A stretch of DNA of 64,000 nt from Stygiobacter sp043807765 (GTDB taxonomy: Bacteria; Bacteroidota; Ignavibacteria; Ignavibacteriales; Melioribacteraceae): the NCBI GenBank assembly GCA_043807765.1, contig JAZDFQ010000073.1, forward strand, positions 1 to 64,000. The letters run 5' to 3'. The notes below the pieces were generated by a model. That model searched no databases. It saw only the letters and a list, made by a program, of their open reading frames with translations, and had not been told where the DNA came from. The first letter of the stretch is position 1. Each line of letters begins with the position of its first letter. A program made the translations under genes and the position numbers. Below are positions 9,243 to 18,619 of the stretch, piece after piece.

Positions 9243-9728
9243 TTGCTTAATCAGAGCTACGAGCCGTTAACTGTATGTAATGTTAAGAAAGCTGTTATCT
9301 TAATTGTGTTAGGCAAAGCGGAATTAATCGCCCCAAATGAAAAAAGAAAGCTCCATACCGTTTCAATTACCTTCCCATGGCCGAGTGTAATTCGTTTAAG
9401 TGATTATATAAAAGTTCCTTATAAAAAGTTGATTCTTACCCGCAGAAATATTTTGCGAAGAGATAATCACAAATGTGTTTATTGCGGAAGAGGAGATTTA
9501 CCGCTTACGATTGATCATATTCATCCAAAATCGAAAGGTGGAGATGACAGCTGGGAAAACCTTGTTGCGGCTTGTATGCCATGCAATAACAAGAAAGGAG
9601 GCAGAACTCCGGAAGAAGCTGACATGAAACTGCGCGCAAAACCTTACGCACCGAATCATATTCACTTCATGACTAACAATTCCGGACGGATTGACGAAAC
9701 TTGGAAACCATATTTATTTCAATCCTAA
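9243..9728 (+). CDS. HNH endonuclease family protein (start uncertain)
   Basis: From TTG 9243 the product is 161 residues. A C-terminal HNH domain is clear: two Cys pairs that bind zinc (CVYCG and CMPC) flank LTIDHIHPKSKGG and WENLVAAC, the HNH catalytic core. This stand-alone family is widespread in Bacteroidota and related phyla and has no settled role. The frame stays open from 9096, and the codons just before TTG read as ARVLLLNQSYEPLTV, which resembles the conserved N-terminus of the family. The true start is therefore probably upstream of 9243, or the gene has a frameshift close to its start. Confidence 0.75.
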   Translation: MLNQSYEPLTVCNVKKAVILIVLGKAELIAPNEKRKLHTVSITFPWPSVIRLSDYIKVPYKKLILTRRNILRRDNHKCVYCGRGDLPLTIDHIHPKSKGGDDSWENLVAACMPCNNKKGGRTPEEADMKLRAKPYAPNHIHFMTNNSGRIDETWKPYLFQS

Positions 9729-9781
9729 GAATGAACTAAATTTTATTATTTTTACAGCCCATTAAAATAAACTTATTGAAT

Positions 9782-10762
9782 ATGCCGAAAAAAAGAATAC
9801 TTAGCGGAATGCGTCCGACCGGTAAATTGCACATCGGTCACTATGTTGGTGCTTTAGAAAACTGGATTAATCTCCAAAGTGATTATGAAAGCTTTCATCT
9901 AATTGCTGATTACCATGTTTTAACAACTGGCCTAGCTACTGATGATATTTATCAGAATTCTATCGATATGGTTATAGATTGGCTCGCTGCCGGACTTGAT
10001 CCGGTTAAAAGCCCGTTTTTTCGCCAATCTCAGATCAAGGAACATACCGAGCTTTTTCTCATTTTCTCGATGTTGGTGACTACTGCGCGACTAGAGCGCA
10101 ATCCAACATTAAAAGAGCAAGTCCGCGATTTGAATATTGAGAATGTAATTTATGGGCATCTCGGCTATCCCGTTCTTCAATCAGCTGATATTCTTTTATA
10201 TAAAGGTGATGCAGTTCCGGTTGGTGAAGATCAAGTTCCACATGTTGAAATTACGAGAGAGATTGCAAGAAAATTTAATAACCAGTATGGAATTGTTTTC
10301 CCGGAGCCGGATGCATTGTTAACAAAGTTTGCCCGTTTGCCCGGTTTAGATGGTGACGCTAAAATGAGTAAATCATTAGGCAATACAATTCTGCTTTCTG
10401 ACGATGCAGAAACGGTTAAACAAAAACTGCGCAAGGCCGTAACAGATCCTCAAAAAGTTAGAAAGAATGATCCGGGCAGACCGGATGTTTGCTTAGTCTT
10501 CACATATCATAAAAAGTTTAACAGCGAAGAGATTCCGGAAATTGAAACAAATTGCAAAGCCGGAACATTGGGCTGTGTTGATTGTAAACTGAAATGTGCT
10601 GCCAAGATGAACGAATGGTTAGCTCCAATAATTGACAAAAGAAAACATTACGAAGAAAATCTTAACGAAGTAAAAGGTATCCTTAATGACGGCGAAGCTA
10701 AAGGAAGAGTAGTTGCACAAGCAACAATGAGCGAAGTTCGCGAAAAAATGAAATTGGGTTAA
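9782..10762 (+). CDS. trpS: tryptophanyl-tRNA synthetase
   Basis: Starting at ATG 9782 (a TTG two codons upstream is possible), the product has 326 residues, normal for TrpRS. Class I signatures are intact: HIGH in GKLHIGHYVGALENW near residue 14 and KMSKSLGN near residue 198. A short Cys-rich stretch (about residues 258-280, four to five Cys) lies near the C-terminus and could bind metal. It charges tRNA-Trp. The stop codon is directly followed by scpA. Confidence 0.95.
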   Translation: MPKKRILSGMRPTGKLHIGHYVGALENWINLQSDYESFHLIADYHVLTTGLATDDIYQNSIDMVIDWLAAGLDPVKSPFFRQSQIKEHTELFLIFSMLVTTARLERNPTLKEQVRDLNIENVIYGHLGYPVLQSADILLYKGDAVPVGEDQVPHVEITREIARKFNNQYGIVFPEPDALLTKFARLPGLDGDAKMSKSLGNTILLSDDAETVKQKLRKAVTDPQKVRKNDPGRPDVCLVFTYHKKFNSEEIPEIETNCKAGTLGCVDCKLKCAAKMNEWLAPIIDKRKHYEENLNEVKGILNDGEAKGRVVAQATMSEVREKMKLG

Positions 10763-10763
10763 T

Positions 10764-11492
10764 GTGTATAAAATCCATCTAAATAGTTTCGAAGGTCCGT
10801 TAGATCTTCTATTATTTTTCATCAAGCGTGATGAGATTGATATCTACGATATCCCAATTTCTCGTATAACTAAAGAGTTTATAGAATATCTTCATCTGCT
10901 TGAGCAACTGGATTTGGAAGCCGCCGGAGAATTCATTTTGATGGCTGCAACATTGATGCAGATAAAAGTTAGGATGCTTCTCCCAAGAGTAGTTGATGAG
11001 AAAGGGGAAGAAATTGATCCGCGCGCCGATCTCGTAAAAGCACTTCTCGAATACAAACGTTACAAGGAAATGTCTGAAGAACTTTCGTTCATGGAAGCAA
11101 ACCAGAGAAATTACATGTACCGCGGAAATTATGATTCCGATGCAAAGGAAACGCCGCCGGATTATGAAGTTTTATTAAAGAACATTTCAATTTATGATTT
11201 GATAAAAGCATTTAAGAAAGTGCTAATGGATAAACCAGCTGAACCGGTTCACCAAATCAAGAAATGGAATGTTACAATTGATGAGCAGATGGAATATGTT
11301 AATTCGAGATTAAAAGAGAAACGTGAGCTTAGTTTTCTTGAGTTGATGGTTGACATGAGAGATCGAATAAAAATAGTAGTCACTTTTATTGCTATGCTGG
11401 AAATGGTTAAAGCCGGCACAGTTGGCTTGCGAGAATCAAGCATTTTAAACGATTTTACAATTTACGCGACTGAAAATGGACAACATTTATAA
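10764..11492 (+). CDS. scpA: segregation and condensation protein A
   Basis: The 242-residue protein has the ScpA/kleisin N-terminus (FEGPLDLLLFFIKRDEIDIYD), which binds the SMC head region, and the C-terminal winged-helix part (SFLELM, then VVTFIAMLEMVK). GTG 10764 is chosen as start because it preserves the conserved N-terminus; it lies one base past the trpS stop. ScpA bridges SMC dimers in chromosome condensation. It overlaps scpB by 17 bases. Confidence 0.93.
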   Translation: MYKIHLNSFEGPLDLLLFFIKRDEIDIYDIPISRITKEFIEYLHLLEQLDLEAAGEFILMAATLMQIKVRMLLPRVVDEKGEEIDPRADLVKALLEYKRYKEMSEELSFMEANQRNYMYRGNYDSDAKETPPDYEVLLKNISIYDLIKAFKKVLMDKPAEPVHQIKKWNVTIDEQMEYVNSRLKEKRELSFLELMVDMRDRIKIVVTFIAMLEMVKAGTVGLRESSILNDFTIYATENGQHL

Positions 11493-12249
11493 CTCGGTTA
11501 TAGAGGCTCTGGTCTTTGCAAGTGATGAGCCTATTACACCACAAGAAATTATAAACGCAATAAAAGGTATTGATGGAATTGATACCGAAGTTGATGCTGA
11601 TGAAATTGACGCTGCTGTTGGAGAGTTGAATCAAAAATATGAGGAAATTGGCAGCGCATTTACAATTTTGAAAATTGCACACGGTTATTCATTTGCTACG
11701 CGTCCAAACAACGCCAAGTATGTTGGATTTCTCTCAACTGAAAAAAGCAAAAGAAGATTGAGTAATGCTGCTTTAGAAACCTTAGCAACTATAGCTTACA
11801 AACAGCCGCTAACAAAACCGGAATTGGAAATGATTCGCGGCGTAAACTCTGATTATACGATGAATACTTTACTTGAGAAAAATCTTGTAACAATTTCGGG
11901 CAGAGCAGAAAGCGTTGGAAGACCTTTGCTATATGCAACTACTGATGAGTTTCTGAAATATTTTGGTCTTCACACTATTAATGATCTTCCTAAGCCTCGT
12001 GAGATTGAAGAAATTATGAAGGATGAAGATTTCTTAGAGCAGAAAAGAAAAATTATGATGGGCGGTTTGGAAGAACAGGCTGAAGCAGAGGCCGAACTAG
12101 AAAGGGAAATTTCCGGCGAATCCGCAGATGAAAGGGATGATACTGATGACGTTGAAATCGAAGAAGAGATAAATGAAGAGGAAGAAATTACCTCGTTTGA
12201 AGAAAATGAATTAGGAACGGATTTAGAAAATGAAAGTAAGACTGAATAG
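11476..12249 (+). CDS. scpB: segregation and condensation protein B
   Basis: Residues 1-175 form the tandem winged-helix ScpB domain (EALVFASDEPIT near the start; LETLATIAYKQPLTKPELEMIRG in fragments near 95-118; GRPLLYATTDEFLKYFGL near 150). The last 70 residues are a very acidic Glu/Asp tail of low complexity, longer than in many ScpB proteins. It pairs with ScpA in the SMC complex. The 3' end overlaps the next gene by 20 bases. Confidence 0.92.
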   Translation: MDNIYNSVIEALVFASDEPITPQEIINAIKGIDGIDTEVDADEIDAAVGELNQKYEEIGSAFTILKIAHGYSFATRPNNAKYVGFLSTEKSKRRLSNAALETLATIAYKQPLTKPELEMIRGVNSDYTMNTLLEKNLVTISGRAESVGRPLLYATTDEFLKYFGLHTINDLPKPREIEEIMKDEDFLEQKRKIMMGGLEEQAEAEAELEREISGESADERDDTDDVEIEEEINEEEEITSFEENELGTDLENESKTE

Positions 12250-12943
12250 GTTTCTTTCGGAATCTGGTGTTGCATCCAGAAGAAAATCTGAGGAGTATAT
12301 TAAAGAGGGGCGAGTAAGTGTTAATGGCAGATTAATTGTTGATTTGGGTACTTCTATTGATCCGGAAGTAGATATTGTAAAAGTAGATGGCGAAAAAATT
12401 AAACCGGAAAAGAAAGTTTATTTTCTTCTGAATAAACCAAAAGGATTTATTACAACGACCGAAGATGAAAAAGGCAGACGTACTGTTGTCGATTTGATAA
12501 AAACTACTTCTAAGATTTTTCCGGTTGGTAGATTAGATTACGATACTACTGGAGTACTTTTACTGACTAACGATGGTGACTTTGCGAATTTCTTAATGCA
12601 TCCGAGTAATAAAATACCACGCGAGTATAAAGTCTCTTTAGATAAACCTATTGAAGATGAAAGCAGAACTAAGCTTACAAAAGGAATTACTTTAGAAGGA
12701 CGCAAAGGAAAATTTGAAAAAATCTTTTACGCGCACAAAGATTATAAAGATAAACTTGTTGTGACAACTGTGGAGGGTAGAAACCATTTTGTTAAAAGAA
12801 TGTTTGAAGCACTTGGATATAATGTTAAAAAATTGGAAAGATTAACCTATGCTCATTTCAATACCAAAGGAATGCCGATAGGTTCATACAGAAAGTTATC
12901 AGAACAAGAGATCAAAAGTGTTTACACAGAATACAGCCGTTAA
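12230..12943 (+). CDS. rluB: RluB/RsuA-family pseudouridine synthase
   Basis: The 237-residue protein has an N-terminal S4 RNA-binding domain (RLNRFLSESGVASRRKSEEY) and the RsuA/RluB catalytic core with GRLDYDTTGVLLLTNDGD, in which the Asp is the catalytic residue. The family isomerises a uridine in 23S (RluB/E/F) or 16S (RsuA) rRNA. Position next to scpAB is typical of rluB in many bacteria, which supports that choice. Confidence 0.88.
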   Translation: MKVRLNRFLSESGVASRRKSEEYIKEGRVSVNGRLIVDLGTSIDPEVDIVKVDGEKIKPEKKVYFLLNKPKGFITTTEDEKGRRTVVDLIKTTSKIFPVGRLDYDTTGVLLLTNDGDFANFLMHPSNKIPREYKVSLDKPIEDESRTKLTKGITLEGRKGKFEKIFYAHKDYKDKLVVTTVEGRNHFVKRMFEALGYNVKKLERLTYAHFNTKGMPIGSYRKLSEQEIKSVYTEYSR

Positions 12944-14438
12944 AATAACAGCGATAGTTTTATTGACTGTTTCTTTTGCTCACGCTCAAGTAGCGCAAAA
13001 AGATACTTTGAATGAGAAAAAAGCTACGCTAAATGTTAACGCATTAGGGGAACTCCGTGATCAGTTGGATGATTATTTTGGAGATCAAAGTTTTTCCAGC
13101 GCGCTTTGGGGTGTAATGATTAAATCTCTAAAGACCGGAGAAGTTATCTATAGACGTAATTCTGATAAACTTTTTACACCCGCTTCAGATATGAAGCTCT
13201 TCACGAGTGCTGCTGCTTCAATAATTCTTGGTGCAAACTATAAATATCAAACTTCTTTTTCTGCAAATGGGGAATTCTTACGCGGAACATTAAAAGGTGA
13301 TTTAATAATTCAAGGTTCCGGCGATCCAACTTTTTCGGACCGCTTTTATTCCGGCAGTTTAACAAAAGTTTTCGAGAACTGGGCTGATACACTAAAGGCG
13401 AAAGGGATATATGAAATCACCGGAGATATTTACGGTGATGATTCTTTTTTTGATAATGCTGGTTTTGGTAAGGGCTGGTCATTAGATTATGAATCAAGCT
13501 GGTTCGCAGCCCCTTCCGGCGCTCTCAGTTTTGATGATAACATTCTTGAGATCAGAATTGACCCAAGCGACATTAATTATCCGGCGAAGATTTCGATTAA
13601 ACCAGATACTAAATATGTAACTGTCGTTCCAAAAGTTATAACAGCTGATGAAAGCGCTGAATCGAATGTTAAAATTTCTCGCTTTAGAGGAAATAACATT
13701 GTAACTGTAAGCGGACAAATTGCAAAAGGGTCTACACCAATTGTAGAACATGTTTCGATTTCTAATCCAACGATGTATTTCCTTACTGTCTTTTCGGAAG
13801 TGATGAAGGAAAGGGGAATTATTATTCGCGGAAAACTTGCTAGACTGGACGACGCTGATAGGAATATTGATCAGAATAACCTTATCCCAATATTTAAGCA
13901 CTCGTCTGTTCCTTTAAGACTGATTCTAAGAGAGATGAATAAGAGTAGCAACAACTTTTATGCTGAACAGATACTAAAGACAATCGGCTTAGAAGAAAAT
14001 GATTTAGGCACGGTTGATAACGGTGTTAGAGCATGCAAAAATCTATTTAATGATATGGGAATCAATTCCGAAAGTATGATTATGGCTGATGGTTCCGGAC
14101 TTTCAAGATTGAATTTGGTAACTCCACGACAAATAGTAAACCTATTAACATATATGTACAAACATGAAGAGTTTGAGAAGTATTATGAATCGCTGCCAAT
14201 TGCCGGTGTTGATGGAACAATGGCAGATAGAATGAAGCGCACCGTAGCGGAAAACAATGTTCACGCTAAACCGGGTTTTAATGAATTTGTTTCATCTCTT
14301 TCCGGTTATCTAAAAACAACTTCGGGTGAACCAATTGTTTTTTCAATTATAGTAAATAATTATTTAACACCGCCGGCTTTGGCAAATTATATTCAAGATA
14401 ATGTCTGCCAACGTCTTATAAATTTTAATAGAAACTAA
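12918..14438 (+). CDS. dacB: D-alanyl-D-alanine carboxypeptidase/endopeptidase, PBP4 type
   Basis: The 506-residue protein starts at GTG 12918, inside the end of the pseudouridine synthase gene. It has a signal peptide (about 1-24, ending HAQ). Class C low-molecular-weight PBP motifs are SDMK (SxxK, about residue 90) and SSNN (SxN, about 345). The third motif reads KPG (about 451, in HAKPGFNEF) where KTG is usual. The PBP4 insert domain lies between the first two motifs. It should trim or cleave peptidoglycan cross-links in the periplasm. Confidence 0.88.
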   Translation: MFTQNTAVKITAIVLLTVSFAHAQVAQKDTLNEKKATLNVNALGELRDQLDDYFGDQSFSSALWGVMIKSLKTGEVIYRRNSDKLFTPASDMKLFTSAAASIILGANYKYQTSFSANGEFLRGTLKGDLIIQGSGDPTFSDRFYSGSLTKVFENWADTLKAKGIYEITGDIYGDDSFFDNAGFGKGWSLDYESSWFAAPSGALSFDDNILEIRIDPSDINYPAKISIKPDTKYVTVVPKVITADESAESNVKISRFRGNNIVTVSGQIAKGSTPIVEHVSISNPTMYFLTVFSEVMKERGIIIRGKLARLDDADRNIDQNNLIPIFKHSSVPLRLILREMNKSSNNFYAEQILKTIGLEENDLGTVDNGVRACKNLFNDMGINSESMIMADGSGLSRLNLVTPRQIVNLLTYMYKHEEFEKYYESLPIAGVDGTMADRMKRTVAENNVHAKPGFNEFVSSLSGYLKTTSGEPIVFSIIVNNYLTPPALANYIQDNVCQRLINFNRN

Positions 14439-14455
14439 ATACACACGATGCCAAT

Positions 14456-14461
14456 AGGAGG
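14456..14461 (+). promoter_or_regulatory. ribosome binding site fixing the TTG start of lysS
   Basis: AGGAGG lies 5 bases before TTG 14467. This supports TTG rather than the in-frame ATG five codons later as the lysS start. Confidence 0.75.
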
Positions 14462-14466
14462 ATAAA

Positions 14467-15975
14467 TTGGAAAACGTAAATATGGAACAAGATTTAAATG
14501 CATTGATGCAAAGACGCTTTGAAGAGTTGCATGAGTTAAACAAAAAAGGAATTCCGGCTTTTGCGTACAGTTACGATGTTGATTCTTATTCAAAAGAAAT
14601 AAAAGATAATTTTGAAAAGTATGATAGCAAGGATGTGAAGATTGCCGGTAGAATTATGGCGATTAGAAGAATGGGAAAAGCTTCCTTTGCTCACATTCAA
14701 GATCATCATGGCAGAATCCAGATATATATAAAAAAAGATGACGTCGGTGAATCTTATGATGTTTTCAAGCTCCTTGATATCGGTGATATTATTGGTGTTA
14801 ACGGTTTTGTTTTCAAAACAAAGACCGGCGAAACATCTGTTCACGCAAAATCATTCCAGTTATTATCAAAATCAATTCGTCCCATACCTATAGCTAAAGA
14901 GCAAGTTGATGAAAACGGAAACAAAGTAGTTTACGATCAGTTTGCAGATAAAGAATTACGTTACCGCCAACGTTATGTTGACTTAATAGTTAATCCGGAA
15001 GTGAAAGAAGTATTTGTTCAACGCTCAAAAATTGTAACAGAAATTAGAAGATACTTGGATGCAAACGAATTGCTTGAAGTTGAAACTCCAATTCTCCAAC
15101 CTTTGTATGGTGGTGCTTCAGCTAGACCATTTGTAACACATCATAATGCTTTGGATGTTGATTTGTATTTACGAATTGCAGATGAGCTTTACTTGAAGAG
15201 ATTGATAGTTGGCGGATTTGACGGCGTGTATGAAATTTCGAAAGATTTTAGAAATGAAGGAATGGATAGAACACACAATCCGGAATTCACTATGCTGGAG
15301 CTATATGTAGCTTACAAAGATTATTTTTGGATGATGGAATTTGTTGAAAACATGGTTGCTAACATTGCACAAAAAGTTTTTAACAAAACAGAGTTCGAAA
15401 TTGAAGGCAACATGATCAACTTCAATCCGCCTTGGCAAAGAATTTCGATGGTTGATGAGTTAAAAGAAAAAGTAGGAGTTGATGTTCTCGCTTCGACATC
15501 AGAAGAGCTTATAAAAATTCTCAAGAGTAAACATATTGATCTTGAAGGCGGAGAGAGCAAAGGCAAATTGATCGATCTGCTTTTCGAAGCGACGATTCAA
15601 AATAATTTGATTCAGCCGACTTTCGTTACAGATTATCCGGTAGAACTTTCTCCTCTAGCTAAAAAGCATAGAACAAGAGAAGGATTAGTGGAGCGTTTTG
15701 AAGGATTTGTTTTAGGTCGTGAAATTTGTAACGCCTTTAGTGAATTGAACGATCCTATCGATCAAAAGAATAGATTTGAAGATCAGAATAAAATGCGAGA
15801 AGAAGGAGATGACGAAGCTCATCAGATTGATGATGATTTTGTTCGGGCTCTTGAATATGGAATGCCGCCAACTGCCGGACTTGGAATAGGTATTGATAGA
15901 TTGGTGATGCTGCTTACAAATCAATCATCTATACGCGACGTACTTCTTTTTCCACTAATGAGACCTCAGAAGTAA
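14467..15975 (+). CDS. lysS: lysyl-tRNA synthetase (class II)
   Basis: The 502-residue enzyme has an N-terminal OB-fold anticodon-binding domain (about 50-165) and the class II core with motif 2 (FRNEGMDRTHNPEFTMLE, about 262-279) and motif 3 (GLGIGIDRLVMLLT, near 477). The length is typical. It attaches lysine to tRNA-Lys. The next gene begins one base after the stop. Confidence 0.96.
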   Translation: MENVNMEQDLNALMQRRFEELHELNKKGIPAFAYSYDVDSYSKEIKDNFEKYDSKDVKIAGRIMAIRRMGKASFAHIQDHHGRIQIYIKKDDVGESYDVFKLLDIGDIIGVNGFVFKTKTGETSVHAKSFQLLSKSIRPIPIAKEQVDENGNKVVYDQFADKELRYRQRYVDLIVNPEVKEVFVQRSKIVTEIRRYLDANELLEVETPILQPLYGGASARPFVTHHNALDVDLYLRIADELYLKRLIVGGFDGVYEISKDFRNEGMDRTHNPEFTMLELYVAYKDYFWMMEFVENMVANIAQKVFNKTEFEIEGNMINFNPPWQRISMVDELKEKVGVDVLASTSEELIKILKSKHIDLEGGESKGKLIDLLFEATIQNNLIQPTFVTDYPVELSPLAKKHRTREGLVERFEGFVLGREICNAFSELNDPIDQKNRFEDQNKMREEGDDEAHQIDDDFVRALEYGMPPTAGLGIGIDRLVMLLTNQSSIRDVLLFPLMRPQK

Positions 15976-15976
15976 T

Positions 15977-17584
15977 ATGAAAAAATTCTTAAGCATACTT
16001 CCGTACATAATACTCACATTAATAGTGGGAATATATCTTGGAATTAAGTTTAGCAGTTTTATTGCTTTTTCTGAAAACCAGAAACAAGCGCAGAAGTTTT
16101 CCGAGGTTTTAGATTTCACAGAAAAGTATTATGTGGATTCGGTTGATGCTGAGAAATTAGTAGAAGATGCTATTCGCGGTATGTTTGATAATTTAGATCC
16201 GCATACAGCGTATATAGATGATAAAGAACAGAAATCTTCAGAAGAAGAATTCCGCGGTAATTTTGAAGGCATTGGAGTTGAATTTCAAATAGTTAACGAC
16301 ACCATAACTGTTGTTTCGCCTATTACGAGTGGTCCTAGCGAAGCAGTTGGGATTATGTCCGGTGACCGAATTGTAAAGATTGATGGTAAAGATTGCGTTA
16401 AGTGGAAGAGTGATCAAGTTATTAAGAAACTTAGAGGGAAGAAAGGTTCACAAGTTATCCTTTCGATTTATCGTCCTTCGCTAACTACAATCTCTGATTA
16501 CAAAGTAATTAGAGACAAAATAAATCTTTACTCTGTTGATACAGCGATAATGACGGATAGTGAAACCGGTTATATAAATATTACTAGATTTGCAGAGACT
16601 ACAACTGAAGAGACAGTTGAAGCATTGAAGAAACTTTCGGCACAAGGAATGAAACGTCTTGTTGTTGATTTAAGAAATAACCCGGGTGGATATCTTAATC
16701 AAGCATATATGATTGCTGATATTTTCTTGAATGATGAAAAAATGATTGTGTATACAAAATCTCGTAATGAAAGATTTAATGAAGAATATAGAGCTAGTAA
16801 AGCTTATCCTTACGAAAGACTGCCATTAATTATTCTAGTAAATGGCGGTACTGCCTCTGCTTCTGAAATTGTAAGCTGTGCAGTTCAAGATTGGGATAGA
16901 GGTTTAATTGTAGGCGAGACTACATTTGGCAAGGGTTTGGTTCAGCGACCAGTTGAGTTATTCGATGGCTCGGCTGTTAGAATTACTATAGCAAAATACT
17001 ACACACCAAGTGGACGTGAAATTCAAAGAAACTATAAAGACAAACGAAAATATTATGAAGAGATTTTAGGTAGAGAAGAATCTGACAGCAACAATATCAA
17101 TCATACTGCTGAGAAAGACTCTACCAAGCCAAAATATAAAACCAATGCCGGTAGAATTGTATACGGCGGCGGCGGAATATCACCGGATTATATTGTTGAC
17201 GCCGGTAAGATTTCCAACTATTCATATGAGCTGCGCAAGAATAATGTTTATTATCAGTTTATAAGAGAATGGATGGATAAGAATGGCGAATCAGTTAGAA
17301 AGAGTTATAAGAATAATCTAAATGCATTTAATTCGAAGTTTAGCATTTCAGATCAGATGATGAATCAATTTGTACAGTTTGCTTCAAAGCTGAAAGTAAA
17401 ATATGACGAGAAGGGATATTCTTCCGATAAAGAAACAATCAGATACCGGTTAAAAGCTTTTGTAGCACGTGATATTTTTAAGAATGATGGCTGGTATTTA
17501 AGTCTTTTAAATAACGATAGACAGTTCAAAAAAGCTATTAGTCTATTTAAAGAAGCCGAACAAATGAAAGGTTTACCTAAGTAA
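15977..17584 (+). CDS. C-terminal processing protease, S41 family
   Basis: The 535-residue protein has an N-terminal membrane anchor or signal (about 5-30), a PDZ domain (about 95-165) and the S41 tail-specific protease core. The nucleophile Ser is in NGGTASASEIV (about residue 295) and the catalytic Lys in FGKGLVQ (about 315); NNPGGYL is also present. Ctp proteases degrade or process periplasmic proteins from their C-terminus. An extra C-terminal helical region (about 420-535) resembles that of Bacteroidota CtpA homologues. Confidence 0.9.
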   Translation: MKKFLSILPYIILTLIVGIYLGIKFSSFIAFSENQKQAQKFSEVLDFTEKYYVDSVDAEKLVEDAIRGMFDNLDPHTAYIDDKEQKSSEEEFRGNFEGIGVEFQIVNDTITVVSPITSGPSEAVGIMSGDRIVKIDGKDCVKWKSDQVIKKLRGKKGSQVILSIYRPSLTTISDYKVIRDKINLYSVDTAIMTDSETGYINITRFAETTTEETVEALKKLSAQGMKRLVVDLRNNPGGYLNQAYMIADIFLNDEKMIVYTKSRNERFNEEYRASKAYPYERLPLIILVNGGTASASEIVSCAVQDWDRGLIVGETTFGKGLVQRPVELFDGSAVRITIAKYYTPSGREIQRNYKDKRKYYEEILGREESDSNNINHTAEKDSTKPKYKTNAGRIVYGGGGISPDYIVDAGKISNYSYELRKNNVYYQFIREWMDKNGESVRKSYKNNLNAFNSKFSISDQMMNQFVQFASKLKVKYDEKGYSSDKETIRYRLKAFVARDIFKNDGWYLSLLNNDRQFKKAISLFKEAEQMKGLPK

Positions 17585-17585
17585 G

Positions 17586-18179
17586 ATGGATAACACTGTT
17601 AAAATTGATATTGCAAACAAGTACGGTAATGAAGTAAAACTTTTGCCATTCGAAAATGCTTTTCCCAACTTACACGAAACAGTTTTTCTTGCCTCCGGTT
17701 CTAAAATAATTGGCGATGTAATTATTGGTAAAGATTCTTCGATTTGGTACAATACTGTAGTAAGAGGCGATGTAAACTATATTCGCATTGGCAATATGAC
17801 TAACGTACAAGATTGTTCAATGCTACACGTAACTAACAAAAAATTTCCTTTAATCATAGGAAATAAAGTTACGATTGGACATAGCGTTACTCTACATGGC
17901 TGTGTACTGAAAGATTCTTGTCTAATAGGGATGAATGCCGTTGTGCTTGACGGAGCTGTTGTAGAAAAGAATTCTATGGTTGCCGCCGGATCTGTAGTTA
18001 GACCCGGCTTCATTGTTCCATCCGGTAAATTGGTTGCTGGAGTCCCGGCTAAAATTATACGCGATCTTACTGATAAAGAACTTCAAGAGTTTGAAAATTC
18101 TGCAGAACGATATGTGAAGTACACTGAAACTACAGTTTCTTCGCTTATTGAATTTATTAACAAAATGGAATCCAAATGA
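17586..18179 (+). CDS. gamma-class carbonic anhydrase-like hexapeptide protein
   Basis: The 197-residue protein is a left-handed beta-helix of hexapeptide repeats. It has the gamma-carbonic anhydrase-type RGDVNYIRIGNMTNVQD segment and zinc-ligand-like His residues in LHVTN and GHSVTLHGC. Family members (YrdA, PaaY, Cam) bind Zn or Fe, and some hydrate CO2. Whether this one is an active carbonic anhydrase is not certain. It overlaps ybeY by four bases. Confidence 0.82.
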   Translation: MDNTVKIDIANKYGNEVKLLPFENAFPNLHETVFLASGSKIIGDVIIGKDSSIWYNTVVRGDVNYIRIGNMTNVQDCSMLHVTNKKFPLIIGNKVTIGHSVTLHGCVLKDSCLIGMNAVVLDGAVVEKNSMVAAGSVVRPGFIVPSGKLVAGVPAKIIRDLTDKELQEFENSAERYVKYTETTVSSLIEFINKMESK

Positions 18180-18619
18180 AGAACATTAAGTTATTTTCGG
18201 AAAAGGGAATTAGACTTGAAAAGAAAATAGTTGATACGCTTGTTCTGAAATTGCAAGCAGAGTTAGAATTTGAAATTGAATCGCTTGAATTCAACTTTGT
18301 TGGAACTGAGACTATTGTAGAAATAAATAAAACACATTTGGATCATCATCATCCAACGGATATAATCACCTTTAATTATTCTGATGAAAACCATACATTA
18401 GACGCCGAAATTTTTATTTCTGTGCCGGAAGCAATCCTAAATTCTAAAAAGTATGAAGTATCTCCCGATAATGAATTGGGAAGATTGATTATTCACGGTA
18501 TATTGCACTTGTTAGGTTATGATGATACTACCGCTTCTAAGAAAAGAAAAATGAAACAGATTGAAAACGAATTAACTGAAAAGTACAAAAGATTTACAAA
18601 AGGACTTCTTAAGAAATGA
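18176..18619 (+). CDS. ybeY: endoribonuclease YbeY, rRNA maturation factor
   Basis: The 147-residue protein contains the UPF0054 metal site as HGILHLLGYDD (about residues 109-119). The usual last residue is a third His; here it is Asp, so the third ligand differs from the common form. The segment TDIITFNY upstream is typical. YbeY acts in 16S rRNA 3'-end maturation and ribosome quality control. ATGA overlaps exist with both neighbours. Confidence 0.88.
   Translation: MKNIKLFSEKGIRLEKKIVDTLVLKLQAELEFEIESLEFNFVGTETIVEINKTHLDHHHPTDIITFNYSDENHTLDAEIFISVPEAILNSKKYEVSPDNELGRLIIHGILHLLGYDDTTASKKRKMKQIENELTEKYKRFTKGLLKK

Noticed and set aside
11970..12275. Antisense Ser-rich open frame opposite the end of scpB
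   Set aside because: It is the mirror of the Glu/Asp-rich scpB tail; there is no start signal or family resemblance.
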